Part shown: positions 19,896 through 28,784 of the stretch, piece by piece
Layout: each line of letters begins with the position of its first letter
Position numbering within the stretch: the first letter of the stretch is position 1
Assembly (NCBI RefSeq): GCF_004364335.1
Contig: NZ_SOCR01000002.1
Location: 248,001-312,000, forward strand
Direction of reading: 5' to 3'
Length of the DNA: 64,000 nucleotides
Source of the DNA: Pseudomonas graminis
GTDB taxonomy: Bacteria; Pseudomonadota; Gammaproteobacteria; Pseudomonadales; Pseudomonadaceae
Made by a program: the position numbers and the translations under genes
Notes under the pieces: generated by a model
What the model was told of the DNA's origin: nothing
Seen by the model: only the letters and a program-made list of their open reading frames with translations
The model's database searches: none

Positions 19896-20579
19896 TCAGA
19901 CGCCCCTCACGGCAAGCTCGTCGACCATGTTGGCGAGCGTACGATTCAGGAACCACCACACGACGACCAGCGCCAGCCCCGCGATTGCCAGGTGCAGCAG
20001 TGGAGAACGTAGCCACCAGGGGAATCTGCGGACAGGCCCTCTGGCGTCTATCCAGGTCGGCCGCACCGGGAACAGTTGCGGCCCTGCCAGTGCATCTAAC
20101 TGGTTTTTCAGGACCATACGCTCTTTGTCATCCAGCGATTGATAACCGCCCAGAAACCCCAACATCATCACCCGCTGGAAGATGGTCACGACGTGCATGT
20201 CCGGCGCAGGCTCGCGCAGCACTTCCCGCATTTGCTCATGCAGGATTTCACCCGCTCGGTGATGCCCGCAGAACCTCGCCTGCAACGATTCGTTGATCCA
20301 TATCTGTCGGACGCTGTCCCCGACATTGGCCATCACGGCTTCATCGAGCAGCGCGCATTGCGCATGGATGATCAAGTCGACACTGCGCCGGCACATGCCT
20401 GCTTCCTGCAATGCGCTGCGCGCGCCTTCGACCTGGGCAATGCACGTCTCGCGCAATGTTTTGCTGTTGGTCATGGTGCAACCATAATTCAGTTCAACGG
20501 CCAGCAAATAGGTGTCCTGGAAGATAAGGTCTACATTGATCGGCGCAGTACCGGAGGGCTCATGACTGACTGGATTCAT
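19896..20579 (-). CDS. tssL: Type VI secretion protein TssL/DotU family (orphan)
   Basis: A 227-residue DotU-type TssL. A cytoplasmic helical domain (RSALQEAGMCRRSVDLIIHAQCALLDEAVMANVG) precedes one C-terminal membrane anchor (LLHLAIAGLALVVVWWFLNRTL, about 190-211). TssL is normally an inner-membrane partner of TssM and TssJ, and neither is encoded here. The ATG at 20579 is used; a GTG at 20588 is also in frame, and neither has a strong ribosome-binding site. It is the first gene of the effector island and probably carries its promoter upstream. Confidence 0.9.
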   Translation of the reverse strand: MNPVSHEPSGTAPINVDLIFQDTYLLAVELNYGCTMTNSKTLRETCIAQVEGARSALQEAGMCRRSVDLIIHAQCALLDEAVMANVGDSVRQIWINESLQARFCGHHRAGEILHEQMREVLREPAPDMHVVTIFQRVMMLGFLGGYQSLDDKERMVLKNQLDALAGPQLFPVRPTWIDARGPVRRFPWWLRSPLLHLAIAGLALVVVWWFLNRTLANMVDELAVRGV

Positions 20580-21237
20580 AGATAACACCGAGAACGATTT
20601 CAGGATTGAATGATTAATCGATCACCCAGGCGATAACGTGATGCCGGCCCACATCAATAAAGTGCGCGCACTGGATAACGCATGTCGTGACTGCTGGCTT
20701 GCCATCCGCCTTGATACTCGATATTTAAGGGCGGGAACTCGACCGCGGAAATGTGCACAACGCGAACCCCGCAGCCTGCCCAAGAGGCCGAAACCCCTGG
20801 GCCGCAGCTACGTCGCCCAGAGTCCACCCGGCGTTGAGAAGCAAGGCTAATCACTGAAAAAATAAAATGCTACCCGACTTTTCATATCAAGAAACTTCTT
20901 ACAAATATCAGGAGCGGTCCTACGGAAAGTTCTGACACGTTAAGCGAAATTAATATGAGGCCGGAATATGAAGCGAATTAAAGCCGGCACTGTGAACAAC
21001 ACCCAGGGCGATGATTTATATTCATTGGCGAACAGCCCGAATAGACATTCCGTTTAATCGAACGTTTATCGACTGTTTACCATTGAGTTCAGACCTGTGA
21101 CCTGATTCAGTCTGAGCCGCTTGAATATTTAAATATTCAGGGCCGAAGTATGAAGACTGGAAATGGCAAAGCGAGCGACGGCTAAACGCGCTCATAAAAC
21201 GAGCGGTCTTATAAGGACCGGCGGCACAGGGTGTCCG
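20580..21237. other. Gene-free, partly AT-rich stretch upstream of the T6SS island
   Basis: No credible gene is present. A 70-codon frame at 20638-20850 has no recognisable product or initiation signal. Roughly 20840-21170 is clearly richer in A and T than the rest of the window (for example CGACTTTTCATATC and GAATATTTAAATATTC near 21125), which may reflect a silenced, acquired promoter region for the minus-strand T6SS genes. I could not find a convincing sigma-54 or sigma-70 promoter by eye. Confidence 0.5.
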
Positions 21238-21325
21238 TATGAGCCGGCTTGCTGGCGAACCCGATCTCGCAGACGCCGTTGCAGTGTCCGTACGTACGCA
21301 TTCGCCAGCAAGCCGGCTCCTACGG
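21238..21325. repeat. REP-B inverted pair
   Basis: GAGCCGGCTTGCTGGCGAA at 21241 and its inverse TTCGCCAGCAAGCCGGCTCC at 21301-21320 form a REP-B doublet. It sits at the boundary between the T6SS promoter region and the small membrane protein gene. Confidence 0.9.
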
Positions 21326-21387
21326 ATCGGTGGTATCCGCCCAGCCTGTGCAGCAGTCAAAACATTTAAGGAGCACGCAGAACCGCG

Positions 21388-21501
21388 CTACTGGTGGGTC
21401 ACCCAGAACACCGCCGCCCCCACCACCAGCACAATAATGAACAAAATGGCCCATGCATCCACATGGCTGCCGGTTTTGACTACTTTCGGGTGATTTCGCA
21501 T
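21388..21501 (-). CDS. Small single-pass membrane protein, 37 residues
   Basis: The frame encodes MRNHPKVVKTGSHVDAWAIL followed by FIIVLVVGAAVFWVTHQ. A basic polar head of about 15 residues precedes one strongly hydrophobic helix (about 17-34). The ATG at 21501 has AAAGGCG upstream at suitable spacing. I believe similar very small proteins are common hypotheticals in Pseudomonas, but I cannot name one. The function is unknown. It is not obviously part of the neighbouring transcripts: the T6SS genes lie 800 bases further along the same strand, past a REP doublet. Confidence 0.7.
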   Translation of the reverse strand: MRNHPKVVKTGSHVDAWAILFIIVLVVGAAVFWVTHQ

Positions 21502-21826
21502 TGCATCGCCTTTTGTCTGTTTTATGGGTGATCGCAAAACTCGCGGACCAGCGACAGGTGTCGGCGGCCATCACCAGAGTAAAGTTGAGCCATGCCCTCA
21601 TCACAAGTGAGGTTATGCCGGTCCGACGTGCTGCTTAGCACTTTTGGTTCTGTGCATATACTCAAACATCACTTTTGCGCATATCTGCAAACTGGTAACC
21701 TCCCCCGGCTCCGCAAGGAGTGCGCGGCCGTGCGCGCAGATTTGTTCGGTAGCCTGAAAGCAGACGACAACGCATCGCCTTTCCGGCTGGCCCAGCAGCA
21801 GTGAACCGCCTGAGAACAGGACCACC

Positions 21827-23485
21827 ATGTACGTATACGACGAGTACGATCAGCGGATCGTCGAGGACCGCGTCAAGCAGTTCCGCGACCAGACCCGCCG
21901 CTATCTGGCCGGCGAGCTCAGCGAAGAAGAGTTCCGCCCGCTTCGCCTGCAAAACGGCCTCTACATCCAACGCTTCGCCCCGATGCTGCGCGTCGCTGTG
22001 CCTTACGGCCAGCTGACCTCGCGCCAGGCCCGCATGCTGGCGAAGATCGCCCGCGATTACGACAAGGGCTACGCGCACATCAGTACCCGCCAGAACGTGC
22101 AGTTCAACTGGCCGGCACTCGAAGACATCCCCGACATTCTCGCTGAGCTGGCCACCGTGCAGATGCACGCGATCCAGACCAGCGGCAACTGCCTGCGCAA
22201 CGTCACCACGGACCAGTTTGCCGGCGTCGCTGCCGACGAATTGGTAGACCCGCGCCCCTGGTGTGAAATCGTCCGCCAGTGGACGACGTTCCACCCGGAA
22301 TTCGCCTACCTGCCGCGCAAGTTCAAGATCGCGATCAACGGCTCGACGTCCGACCGCGCCGCCATCGAAGTGCACGACATCGGCCTGGAGCCGGTGAAGA
22401 ATGCTGCCGGCGAGCTCGGTTTCCGCGTGCTGGTCGGCGGTGGCCTGGGTCGCACGCCGGTGGTCGGCGCCTTCATCAACGAGTTTCTGCCGTGGCAGGA
22501 CCTGTTGAGCTACCTCGACGCCATCCTGCGTGTGTACAACCGCTACGGCCGTCGCGACAACAAGTACAAGGCGCGCATCAAGATTCTGGTCAAGGCCCTG
22601 ACGCCTGAAGTGTTCGCCGAGAAGGTCGAGGCCGAGATGGCCCACCTGCGCGGCGGCCAGACCACGCTGACCGAGGCCGAAGTGCATCGCGTCGCCAAGC
22701 ACTTCGTTGATCCGGACTACAAGGCCTTGACCGATGACAGCGCTGAACTGGCCCAGCTGGATCAACAGCACCCCGGCTTCGCCCGCTGGCGCTCGCGCAA
22801 CGTCCTGGCCCACAAAAAGCCGGGCTACGCAGCGGTGACGCTGTCGCTGAAACCCACCGGCGTCGCGCCGGGCGATCTCACCGACAAGCAACTGGACGGC
22901 ATCGCCGACCTTGCCGACCGCTACAGCTTCGGTCAGCTGCGCACCTCCCACGAGCAGAACATTATTCTGGCCGACGTCGAGCAGAGCCAACTGTTCACGA
23001 TGTGGGGCGAGCTGCGCGAGCAAGGCTTCGCAACGCCGAACATTGGCCTGCTGACGGACATCATCTGCTGCCCGGGCGGCGACTTCTGCTCGCTGGCCAA
23101 CGCCAAGTCGATCCCGATTGCCGAATCGATCCAGCGTCGTTTCGACGATCTTGATTACCTGTTCGACATCGGCGAGCTGGACCTGAACATCTCCGGCTGC
23201 ATGAACGCCTGCGGCCACCACCACGTTGGCCACATCGGCATTCTCGGCGTGGACAAGAAAGGCGAAGAGTTCTACCAGGTGTCTTTGGGCGGCAGCGCCA
23301 GCCGCGACGCCAGCCTGGGCAAGATCCTTGGCCCGTCGTTCGCACAGGACGTCATGCCGGACGTGATCGAGAAGCTGATCAACGTCTACGTTGAGAAACG
23401 CAACGAAGACGAGCGCTTCATCGACACCTACCAGCGTATTGGCATCGACCCTTTCAAGGAGCGCGTCTATGCAGCGAATCATTAA
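21827..23485 (+). CDS. cysI: Sulfite reductase hemoprotein CysI
   Basis: This 552-residue nitrite/sulfite reductase reduces sulfite to sulfide in assimilation. Two ferredoxin-like half-domains alternate with siroheme/[4Fe-4S] domains. The cluster ligands appear as C-x5-C in CPGGDFCSLA and C-x3-C in SGCMNACGHHHVGHIG, and substrate or siroheme contacts are seen in HISTRQNVQFNW and TSGNCLRNVT. Pseudomonads use this one-gene form without a CysJ partner beside it. The last 17 bases overlap the DUF934 gene. The ATG at 21827 starts MYVYDEYDQRIV, the usual N-terminus. Confidence 0.93.
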   Translation: MYVYDEYDQRIVEDRVKQFRDQTRRYLAGELSEEEFRPLRLQNGLYIQRFAPMLRVAVPYGQLTSRQARMLAKIARDYDKGYAHISTRQNVQFNWPALEDIPDILAELATVQMHAIQTSGNCLRNVTTDQFAGVAADELVDPRPWCEIVRQWTTFHPEFAYLPRKFKIAINGSTSDRAAIEVHDIGLEPVKNAAGELGFRVLVGGGLGRTPVVGAFINEFLPWQDLLSYLDAILRVYNRYGRRDNKYKARIKILVKALTPEVFAEKVEAEMAHLRGGQTTLTEAEVHRVAKHFVDPDYKALTDDSAELAQLDQQHPGFARWRSRNVLAHKKPGYAAVTLSLKPTGVAPGDLTDKQLDGIADLADRYSFGQLRTSHEQNIILADVEQSQLFTMWGELREQGFATPNIGLLTDIICCPGGDFCSLANAKSIPIAESIQRRFDDLDYLFDIGELDLNISGCMNACGHHHVGHIGILGVDKKGEEFYQVSLGGSASRDASLGKILGPSFAQDVMPDVIEKLINVYVEKRNEDERFIDTYQRIGIDPFKERVYAANH

Positions 23486-23963
23486 GAACAACGCGGTCAT
23501 CGACGAGACCTGGCACCTGCTGCCCAAGGACACGACGTTCGACAGCCTGTCCAACTGCGACGACCTGATCGTGCCGCTGAACCTGTGGCGCGAGCATGCC
23601 CATGCGTTGAAGGCCCGTGATGGCGGCCTGGGTGTCTGGCTGGACAGCGACGAGGAAGCCGAAGAAATCGGCGACGACGCGGATCAGTTCCAGGTCATCG
23701 CCCTGAACTTCCCGGCGTTCACTGACGGACGTAGCTACTCCAACGCCCGCCTGTTGCGTGATCGCTACGGTTACAAGGGCGAGCTGCGGGCGATTGGCGA
23801 CGTGTTGCGCGATCAGCTGTTCTACCTGCACCGCTGCGGGTTCGACGCGTTCGCGATCCGTGCCGACAAGGACCCGTATGAGGCGCTGGAAGGTCTGAAG
23901 GACTTTTCCGTGACCTATCAGGCGGCTACCGACGAGCCGTTGCCGCTGTTTCGACGCCGTTGA
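23469..23963 (+). CDS. DUF934 protein, sulfite-reductase partner
   Basis: This 164-residue DUF934 protein begins MQRIIKNNAVIDETWHLLPKD and contains NFPAFTDGRSYSNARLLRDRYGYKGELRAIGDVLRDQLFYLHRCGFDAFAIR, the family core. It is almost always encoded just after this type of cysI and is assumed to act in sulfite reduction, though no activity is established. The ATG at 23469 lies within the 3' end of cysI. A terminator follows, so the operon has two genes. Confidence 0.9.
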   Translation: MQRIIKNNAVIDETWHLLPKDTTFDSLSNCDDLIVPLNLWREHAHALKARDGGLGVWLDSDEEAEEIGDDADQFQVIALNFPAFTDGRSYSNARLLRDRYGYKGELRAIGDVLRDQLFYLHRCGFDAFAIRADKDPYEALEGLKDFSVTYQAATDEPLPLFRRR

Positions 23964-23990
23964 ACCATCGCTGAAAACGCTCAACAAAAA

Positions 23991-24024
23991 GCCCCGACTT
24001 CCTGCGAAGCCGGGGCTTTTTAAT
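23991..24024 (+). terminator. Intrinsic terminator of cysI-DUF934
   Basis: AGCCCCG (23991-23997) pairs with CGGGGCT (24012-24018), followed by TTTTAATT. An A-run precedes the stem, so it may work in both directions. Confidence 0.9.
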
Positions 24025-24074
24025 TCAGCTGGGTCAAGGTGCAAACACCGTCAATCTTGCGGTGTGGCGTCCGA

Positions 24075-24236
24075 CGCCTTCCCGGCTAAAGCCGGTCCCA
24101 CATTCGTGTTCACTGTAAATCTCAATAGCTGCACGGGCTCCATTTAGTGGGACCGGCTTCAGCCGGGAAGAGGTCAGTGTGAGCGCTATCAATGTCGCGC
24201 CTGTTATGGCCCCTTCCCGGCTAAAGCCGGTCCTAC
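24075..24236. repeat. Three REP-A units before sohB
   Basis: REP-A palindromes lie at 24075-24101, 24146-24170 and 24211-24236, with alternating orientation around the core CCCGGCTAAAGCCGG. They fill the convergent gap between DUF934 and sohB. Confidence 0.9.
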
Positions 24237-24279
24237 AATGGGTGCCTGCAGCCTTAACGCAATGCGCTCAAGGGATCAG

Positions 24280-25302
24280 TCACCAGAACCGCTGTTGCGT
24301 CAGCTTGCCCCACCACCCCGTCAACAGGTGATCAACCGACGTGCTCGCCGCGATGCCTACACGTTGCTGCAGGCTTTTGCGTTCGGCGTAGTGCAGGTGG
24401 AACACCTCGGCGGTCTTGGCCTTTTCCGACAAGTATTCGTCGCTGGTCTTCAGCTCATCCACCAGCTGCTTGTCCTTGGCCGCGATGCCCAGCCAGATTT
24501 CGCCGGTGGCGACTTCGTCGATGTCCAGCTGCGGGCGGTAGCTGGCGACAAAGTTCTTGAACAGCTCGTGGGTGATGTCCAGATCCTCCTGAAACTTCTC
24601 GCGTCCCTTCTCGGTGTTCTCGCCAAACACCGTCAGCGTGCGCTTGTACTCGCCGGCGGTCAGGACTTCGAAATCGATGTCGTGCTTCTTCAGCAGGCGA
24701 TTGACGTTGGGCAGTTGGGCCACCACGCCGATCGAGCCCAGGATCGCAAACGGCGCACTGATGATCCGGGTGCCGATGCACGCCATCATGTAGCCGCCGC
24801 TGGCCGCGACCTTGTCGATGCAGATGGTCAGCGGAATACCCGCCTGACGAATCCGCGCCAGTTGCGACGACGCCAGACCGTAGCTGTGCACCATGCCGCC
24901 GCCGCTTTCGAGGCGCAGCACCACTTCGTCCTTGGGGGTGGCGAGGCTCAGCAGCGCGGTGATTTCGTTGCGCATGTTCTCGGTGGCCGAGGCCTTGATG
25001 TCGCCGTCGAAATCCAGCACGTAAACCCGCGACTTGACCTCGGTGGACTTCTTGTCCTTCTTCAGCGCCTTGGCCTGGGACTTGCGCAGGGCCTTGAGCC
25101 GGGCCTTGTCCAGCAGCGAGCCTTCCAGGCGATCACGCAGCCCTTTGTAGAAGTCATTGAGCTTGGTGACGTGCAACTGACCGCCTGCAGCACGGCGACC
25201 ACGACCGCGCATCGAAGCGATGACTACCAGCACCACAATGATCGCGATCACGATGGTGACGGTCTTTGCCAGGAAGCTGGCGTAATCGAAAATGAACTCC
25301 AC
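24280..25302 (-). CDS. sohB: Inner-membrane S49 peptidase SohB
   Basis: SohB is a 340-residue serine peptidase of the signal-peptide-peptidase family. An N-terminal membrane segment (about 12-30) and a basic charged linker precede the S49 domain. The likely catalytic serine is Ser168 in KVAASGGYMMA and the general-base lysine is Lys220 in AGEYKRTLTVFGENT, both conserved. SohB is a putative periplasmic protease that can partly replace DegP in E. coli. The gene stands alone. The ATG at 25302 directly precedes the membrane anchor. Confidence 0.93.
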   Translation of the reverse strand: MEFIFDYASFLAKTVTIVIAIIVVLVVIASMRGRGRRAAGGQLHVTKLNDFYKGLRDRLEGSLLDKARLKALRKSQAKALKKDKKSTEVKSRVYVLDFDGDIKASATENMRNEITALLSLATPKDEVVLRLESGGGMVHSYGLASSQLARIRQAGIPLTICIDKVAASGGYMMACIGTRIISAPFAILGSIGVVAQLPNVNRLLKKHDIDFEVLTAGEYKRTLTVFGENTEKGREKFQEDLDITHELFKNFVASYRPQLDIDEVATGEIWLGIAAKDKQLVDELKTSDEYLSEKAKTAEVFHLHYAERKSLQQRVGIAASTSVDHLLTGWWGKLTQQRFW

Positions 25303-25508
25303 AGAAACTCCTTACCGGTACAGCAGACCCTCGGCAGAGGATCGCGAATGGGGCCAAGCATACCGGCGCGCCGGTGACCGGGCCAGTGACGAGACGGCGA
25401 ATACGGGACAGATCGGCCAATTCAAACGAGCGTATGTTTTTTCATTGACAGACCGCGGGCCGTCCTCATAACCTCCCAGCACTTTCAACGTGCCAGGGTG
25501 AAGCGGTC

Positions 25509-26219
25509 GTGGGCAGCATCTATCTCATACGACATGGCCAGGCCTCGTTTGGTGCGGACGATTACGACGTCCTTTCGCCCACCGGTTTTCGTCAGTCGGA
25601 AATCCTCGGCGCGCACTTGGCGCAGCTGGGTCTGAGCTTCGACCGCTGCATCAGCGGTGCGCTGTTCCGCCAGCGGCATACGGCCGAAACGGTGATCGCG
25701 CACCTCAACGCTGCAGGCCTCGCCACACCCGAACTCGAAACCGACATCGCCTTCAACGAATTCAACGCAGAAGGCGTGATCCGCGCGCTGCTCCCGGCGA
25801 TGCTGGATGAAGAACCCAGCGCCTTCGAGGTCATGCGCGACGCCGCCAACAACCGCGCCGAGTTCCAGCGCCTGTTTGCCGCGATCATTCGCCGCTGGCT
25901 GATCGGGGATCACGACGCCGCCGCGCTGCAGAGCTGGCAGGCTTTCGTCGAGCAGGTCGAAGCCGGCCTCAGCGGGATTCTCGACAACGCCGGGCCCAGC
26001 GATCGCATTGCCGTATTCACCTCCGGCGGCACCATCACCGCCCTGCTCCACCTGATCACGCAAATGCCGGCCACCCAGGCCTTCGAACTTAACTGGCACA
26101 TCGTCAACACCTCGCTCAATCACCTGAAGTTCCGTGAGCGCGAGGTGTCCCTGGCTTCCTTCAACAGTTACGCGCACCTGCAACTGATGAAGGCGCCGGA
26201 GCTCATCACCTACCGCTGA
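25509..26219 (+). CDS. Histidine phosphatase family protein
   Basis: A 236-residue phosphoglycerate-mutase-like phosphatase. The catalytic LIRHGQASFG appears at residues 6-15 and is followed by the family pattern LSPTGFRQSEILGAHLAQLG; the second half has FTSGGTITALL. The start is a GTG at 25509 preceded by CAGGGTGAAGCG. The substrate is unknown. It precedes an SCP2 gene by 57 bases, and the order phosphatase/SCP2/phosphotransferase/SDR suggests a lipid or acyl-CoA setting, which is inference only. Confidence 0.88.
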   Translation: MGSIYLIRHGQASFGADDYDVLSPTGFRQSEILGAHLAQLGLSFDRCISGALFRQRHTAETVIAHLNAAGLATPELETDIAFNEFNAEGVIRALLPAMLDEEPSAFEVMRDAANNRAEFQRLFAAIIRRWLIGDHDAAALQSWQAFVEQVEAGLSGILDNAGPSDRIAVFTSGGTITALLHLITQMPATQAFELNWHIVNTSLNHLKFREREVSLASFNSYAHLQLMKAPELITYR

Positions 26220-26276
26220 GCCCGGCCAATCGCACCCGCAAAGTGCTCGTCATCACTCTTATAAAAGGATCACACC

Positions 26277-26591
26277 ATGAGCTCCGTAGAAAACGCCGTC
26301 CAAGCCATGAAAGCCAAGTTCAACCCGTCCGCCGCTGCGGGCCTTGACCTGGTGTTCGGTTTCCGCATTGACGAAACCAAGAACTTCTCCCTGATCGTCA
26401 AGGACGGCACCTGCGAATTGCAGGAAGGCGAGAACCCGGACGCGCAAGTCACCCTGGTGATGGACGGCGAAACCCTGGAAGGCATCGTCAGCGGCGAGAC
26501 CGACGGCATGCAGGCGTTCATGGGCGGCAAACTGCGCGCTGAAGGCGACATGATGCTGGCGATGAAACTGAGCGAGCTGTTCCCTTCCTGA
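26277..26591 (+). CDS. SCP2 sterol-binding-domain protein
   Basis: The 104-residue protein consists of one SCP2 domain. Its features are FGFRIDETKNFSLIVKDGTCELQEG, DAQVTLVMDGETLEGIVSGETDGMQAFMGGKLRAEGDMMLAMKL. SCP2 domains bind lipids or fatty acyl chains. AAAGGAT lies 7 bases before the ATG. It follows the phosphatase gene closely and ends in a strong terminator, so the pair is probably one transcript. Confidence 0.92.
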   Translation: MSSVENAVQAMKAKFNPSAAAGLDLVFGFRIDETKNFSLIVKDGTCELQEGENPDAQVTLVMDGETLEGIVSGETDGMQAFMGGKLRAEGDMMLAMKLSELFPS

Positions 26592-26614
26592 GGACGCACC
26601 GCCCTTGCGAAAGA

Positions 26615-26644
26615 ACCGAAGCTGCCCGGCTTCGGTTTTTTTTC
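26615..26644 (+). terminator. Intrinsic terminator after the SCP2 gene
   Basis: AACCGAAG (26615-26622) pairs with CTTCGGTT (26631-26638), followed by an eight-T run. Confidence 0.95.
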
Positions 26645-26797
26645 GCCTGGGCGATGTGCCGAACAGCGACCGCGCCCGTGAATCAGGGATGCTGATTACC
26701 CCGTAACACCCTCGCCAATAGCCCTTGTTCGCCGGCGCCGGGGCGCATTAGATTAGCCAATGATCCTGGCCCACCAAAATAATCTGCAGGGATAAGC

Positions 26798-27865
26798 ATG
26801 GCGCTCACTGACCAGTCCACCCAGGTTCGATCCGGCGAAGAACTCGACGCCGGGTTGATCGACCCCTACCTGAAAGCCCAGATCCCCGGCCTGAGCGGCA
26901 GCGCACAGATCAGTCAGTTTCCCGGTGGCGCGTCAAACCTGACCTACCTGCTGAAGTACCCCGAGCAGGAATTCGTTCTGCGCCGCCCGCCGTTCGGGCA
27001 CAAGGCAAAAAGCGCCCACGACATGGGCCGCGAATTCCGCATCCTCAATCAGTTGCGAGACGCCTTCCCTTATTGCCCCAAAGCGTACCTGCATTGCACC
27101 GACGAAAGCGTGATCGGTGCCGAGTTTTACGTGATGGAGCGGGTGAAGGGCATCATCCTTCGCTCCGAATTGCCCACCGAGCTGAACCTCGATGCCGTGC
27201 AGACCGAAACCCTGTGCAAGAGCTTCATTGATCGGCTGGTCGAGCTGCATCAGGTGGATTACTCCGCCTGCGGGCTGGGCGATCTGGGCAAGCCCCAGGG
27301 TTACGTTGAGCGGCAGATTCGCGGCTGGACCGAGCGCTACGAGAAAGCGCGCACCGCCGACGCACCGAGCTGGGAAAAGGTCGCCCGCTGGCTGGACGAG
27401 AAAAAGCCGGCCGACCACCCGGTTTCAAGCCTGGTGCACAACGACTACCGCTTTGACAACGTCATCCTCGAACCCGACAACCCGATGCAGATCATCGGCG
27501 TGCTGGACTGGGAGCTGACCACGTTGGGTGATCCGCTGATGGACCTGGGCAACAGCCTGGCGTACTGGATTCAGGCGGACGACCCCGCGCCGGTGCAACT
27601 GATGCGTCGCCAGCCCAGCCATGCGCCGGGCATGCTCACCCGCGCGCAGTTCGTGGCGTATTACGCCGAGCGCTCGGGCATCGCCATCGACAACTTCGAC
27701 TTCTACTACACCTACGGTCTGTTCCGTCTGGCCGGCATCGTCCAGCAAATCTATTACCGCTTCTTCCACGGCCAGACCCAGGACACGCGCTTCGCCCCGT
27801 TCGTTCACATGAACGCCCTGCTCGAGCGCATGGCCCTGCAAGTGATTGAGCGTTCCAGCCTCTGA
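26798..27865 (+). CDS. Phosphotransferase family protein (APH/ACAD10-like)
   Basis: A 355-residue kinase-fold protein of the aminoglycoside phosphotransferase family. The subgroup resembles the ACAD10/11 N-terminal domain, often encoded with acyl-CoA dehydrogenases. Motifs are the ATP-binding SQFPGGASNLTYLL, the catalytic Brenner loop LVHNDYRFDNVI and the metal-binding VLDWELTTLGDPLMDLG. In mitochondrial homologues this domain phosphorylates 4-hydroxyacyl-CoAs, so a role in hydroxy-acid catabolism is plausible but inferred. It lies 25 bases before the SDR gene and is probably cotranscribed. Confidence 0.9.
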   Translation: MALTDQSTQVRSGEELDAGLIDPYLKAQIPGLSGSAQISQFPGGASNLTYLLKYPEQEFVLRRPPFGHKAKSAHDMGREFRILNQLRDAFPYCPKAYLHCTDESVIGAEFYVMERVKGIILRSELPTELNLDAVQTETLCKSFIDRLVELHQVDYSACGLGDLGKPQGYVERQIRGWTERYEKARTADAPSWEKVARWLDEKKPADHPVSSLVHNDYRFDNVILEPDNPMQIIGVLDWELTTLGDPLMDLGNSLAYWIQADDPAPVQLMRRQPSHAPGMLTRAQFVAYYAERSGIAIDNFDFYYTYGLFRLAGIVQQIYYRFFHGQTQDTRFAPFVHMNALLERMALQVIERSSL

Positions 27866-27890
27866 TTGCGACACGACAAGGAAACCCACA

Positions 27891-28658
27891 ATGTCCAAGA
27901 CTCAACTGTTCGACCTCGATGGCAAGATCGCTTTTGTTTCGGGCGCCAGCCGTGGCATCGGTGAAGCCATCGCAAAACTGCTGGCCCAGCAAGGCGCTCA
28001 TGTCATCGTCTCGAGCCGCAGGATCGACGGCTGCCAGCAAGTGGCCGATGCGATTATCGCCGAGGGCGGTCAAGCCACCGCCATCGCCTGCCACATCGGT
28101 GAAATGGAGCAGATCACGGCGGTGTTCGCGCAGATCCGCAAGCAGTTCGGGCGGCTGGACATTCTGGTGAACAACGCGGCGACCAACCCGCAGTTCTGCA
28201 ACGTGCTGGACACCGACCTGGGTGCGTTCCAGAAGACCGTCGACGTGAACATCCGCGGCTACTTCTTCATGTCGGTGGAAGCCGGCAAGCTGATGCGTGA
28301 ACACGGCGGTGGCAGCATCATCAACGTCGCGTCGATCAACGGCGTCTCGCCGGGCGTGTATCAGGGCATTTATTCGGTGACCAAGGCAGCGGTGATCAAC
28401 ATGACCAAGGTGTTCGCCAAGGAGTGCGCGCAGTTCGGCATCCGTTGCAACGCCCTGCTGCCGGGCCTGACCGACACCAAGTTCGCCTCGGCACTGGTGA
28501 GCAACGAGAAGATCCTCAACACCGCCCTGGCGCAGATTCCCCTCAAGCGGGTGGCGGCGCCGAGCGAGATGGCGGGGACGGTGCTGTACCTGGCCAGCGA
28601 TGCGTCGAGCTACACGACAGGCGTGGCGTTGAACGTGGACGGTGGGTTCCTGTCCTGA
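27891..28658 (+). CDS. Short-chain dehydrogenase/reductase
   Basis: A classical SDR of 255 residues with the NAD(P)-binding GASRGIGEA (about 18-26), NNAATNP after the fourth strand, catalytic Ser in INVASINGV, and the Tyr/Lys pair in YSVTKAAVINMTK. The C-terminal DVDGGF-like VDGGFLS is standard. AAGGAAA precedes the ATG at 27891, so the upstream in-frame extension is rejected. It is coupled with the phosphotransferase gene. The substrate is unknown, but a hydroxyacyl or keto compound would fit the pairing. Confidence 0.92.
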   Translation: MSKTQLFDLDGKIAFVSGASRGIGEAIAKLLAQQGAHVIVSSRRIDGCQQVADAIIAEGGQATAIACHIGEMEQITAVFAQIRKQFGRLDILVNNAATNPQFCNVLDTDLGAFQKTVDVNIRGYFFMSVEAGKLMREHGGGSIINVASINGVSPGVYQGIYSVTKAAVINMTKVFAKECAQFGIRCNALLPGLTDTKFASALVSNEKILNTALAQIPLKRVAAPSEMAGTVLYLASDASSYTTGVALNVDGGFLS

Positions 28659-28784
28659 GTCGTAGAGGTAAACATGAGCCGCTGAGGTAAAACTGAGGTG
28701 TTCCTGATGGAATAAAGATTCCATCGGGCACCCCGACCGCCTACATTTTCCGCACAACAACACGTCTTGAAAGGACACGCTGTC

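Noticed and set aside
20638..20850. 70-codon frame upstream of tssL
   Set aside because: No ribosome-binding site or recognised motif is present, and it lies in the presumed promoter region.
21662..23554. 630-codon minus-strand frame antisense to cysI
   Set aside because: It lies opposite cysI, which has intact cluster motifs. The antisense product has no recognisable features.
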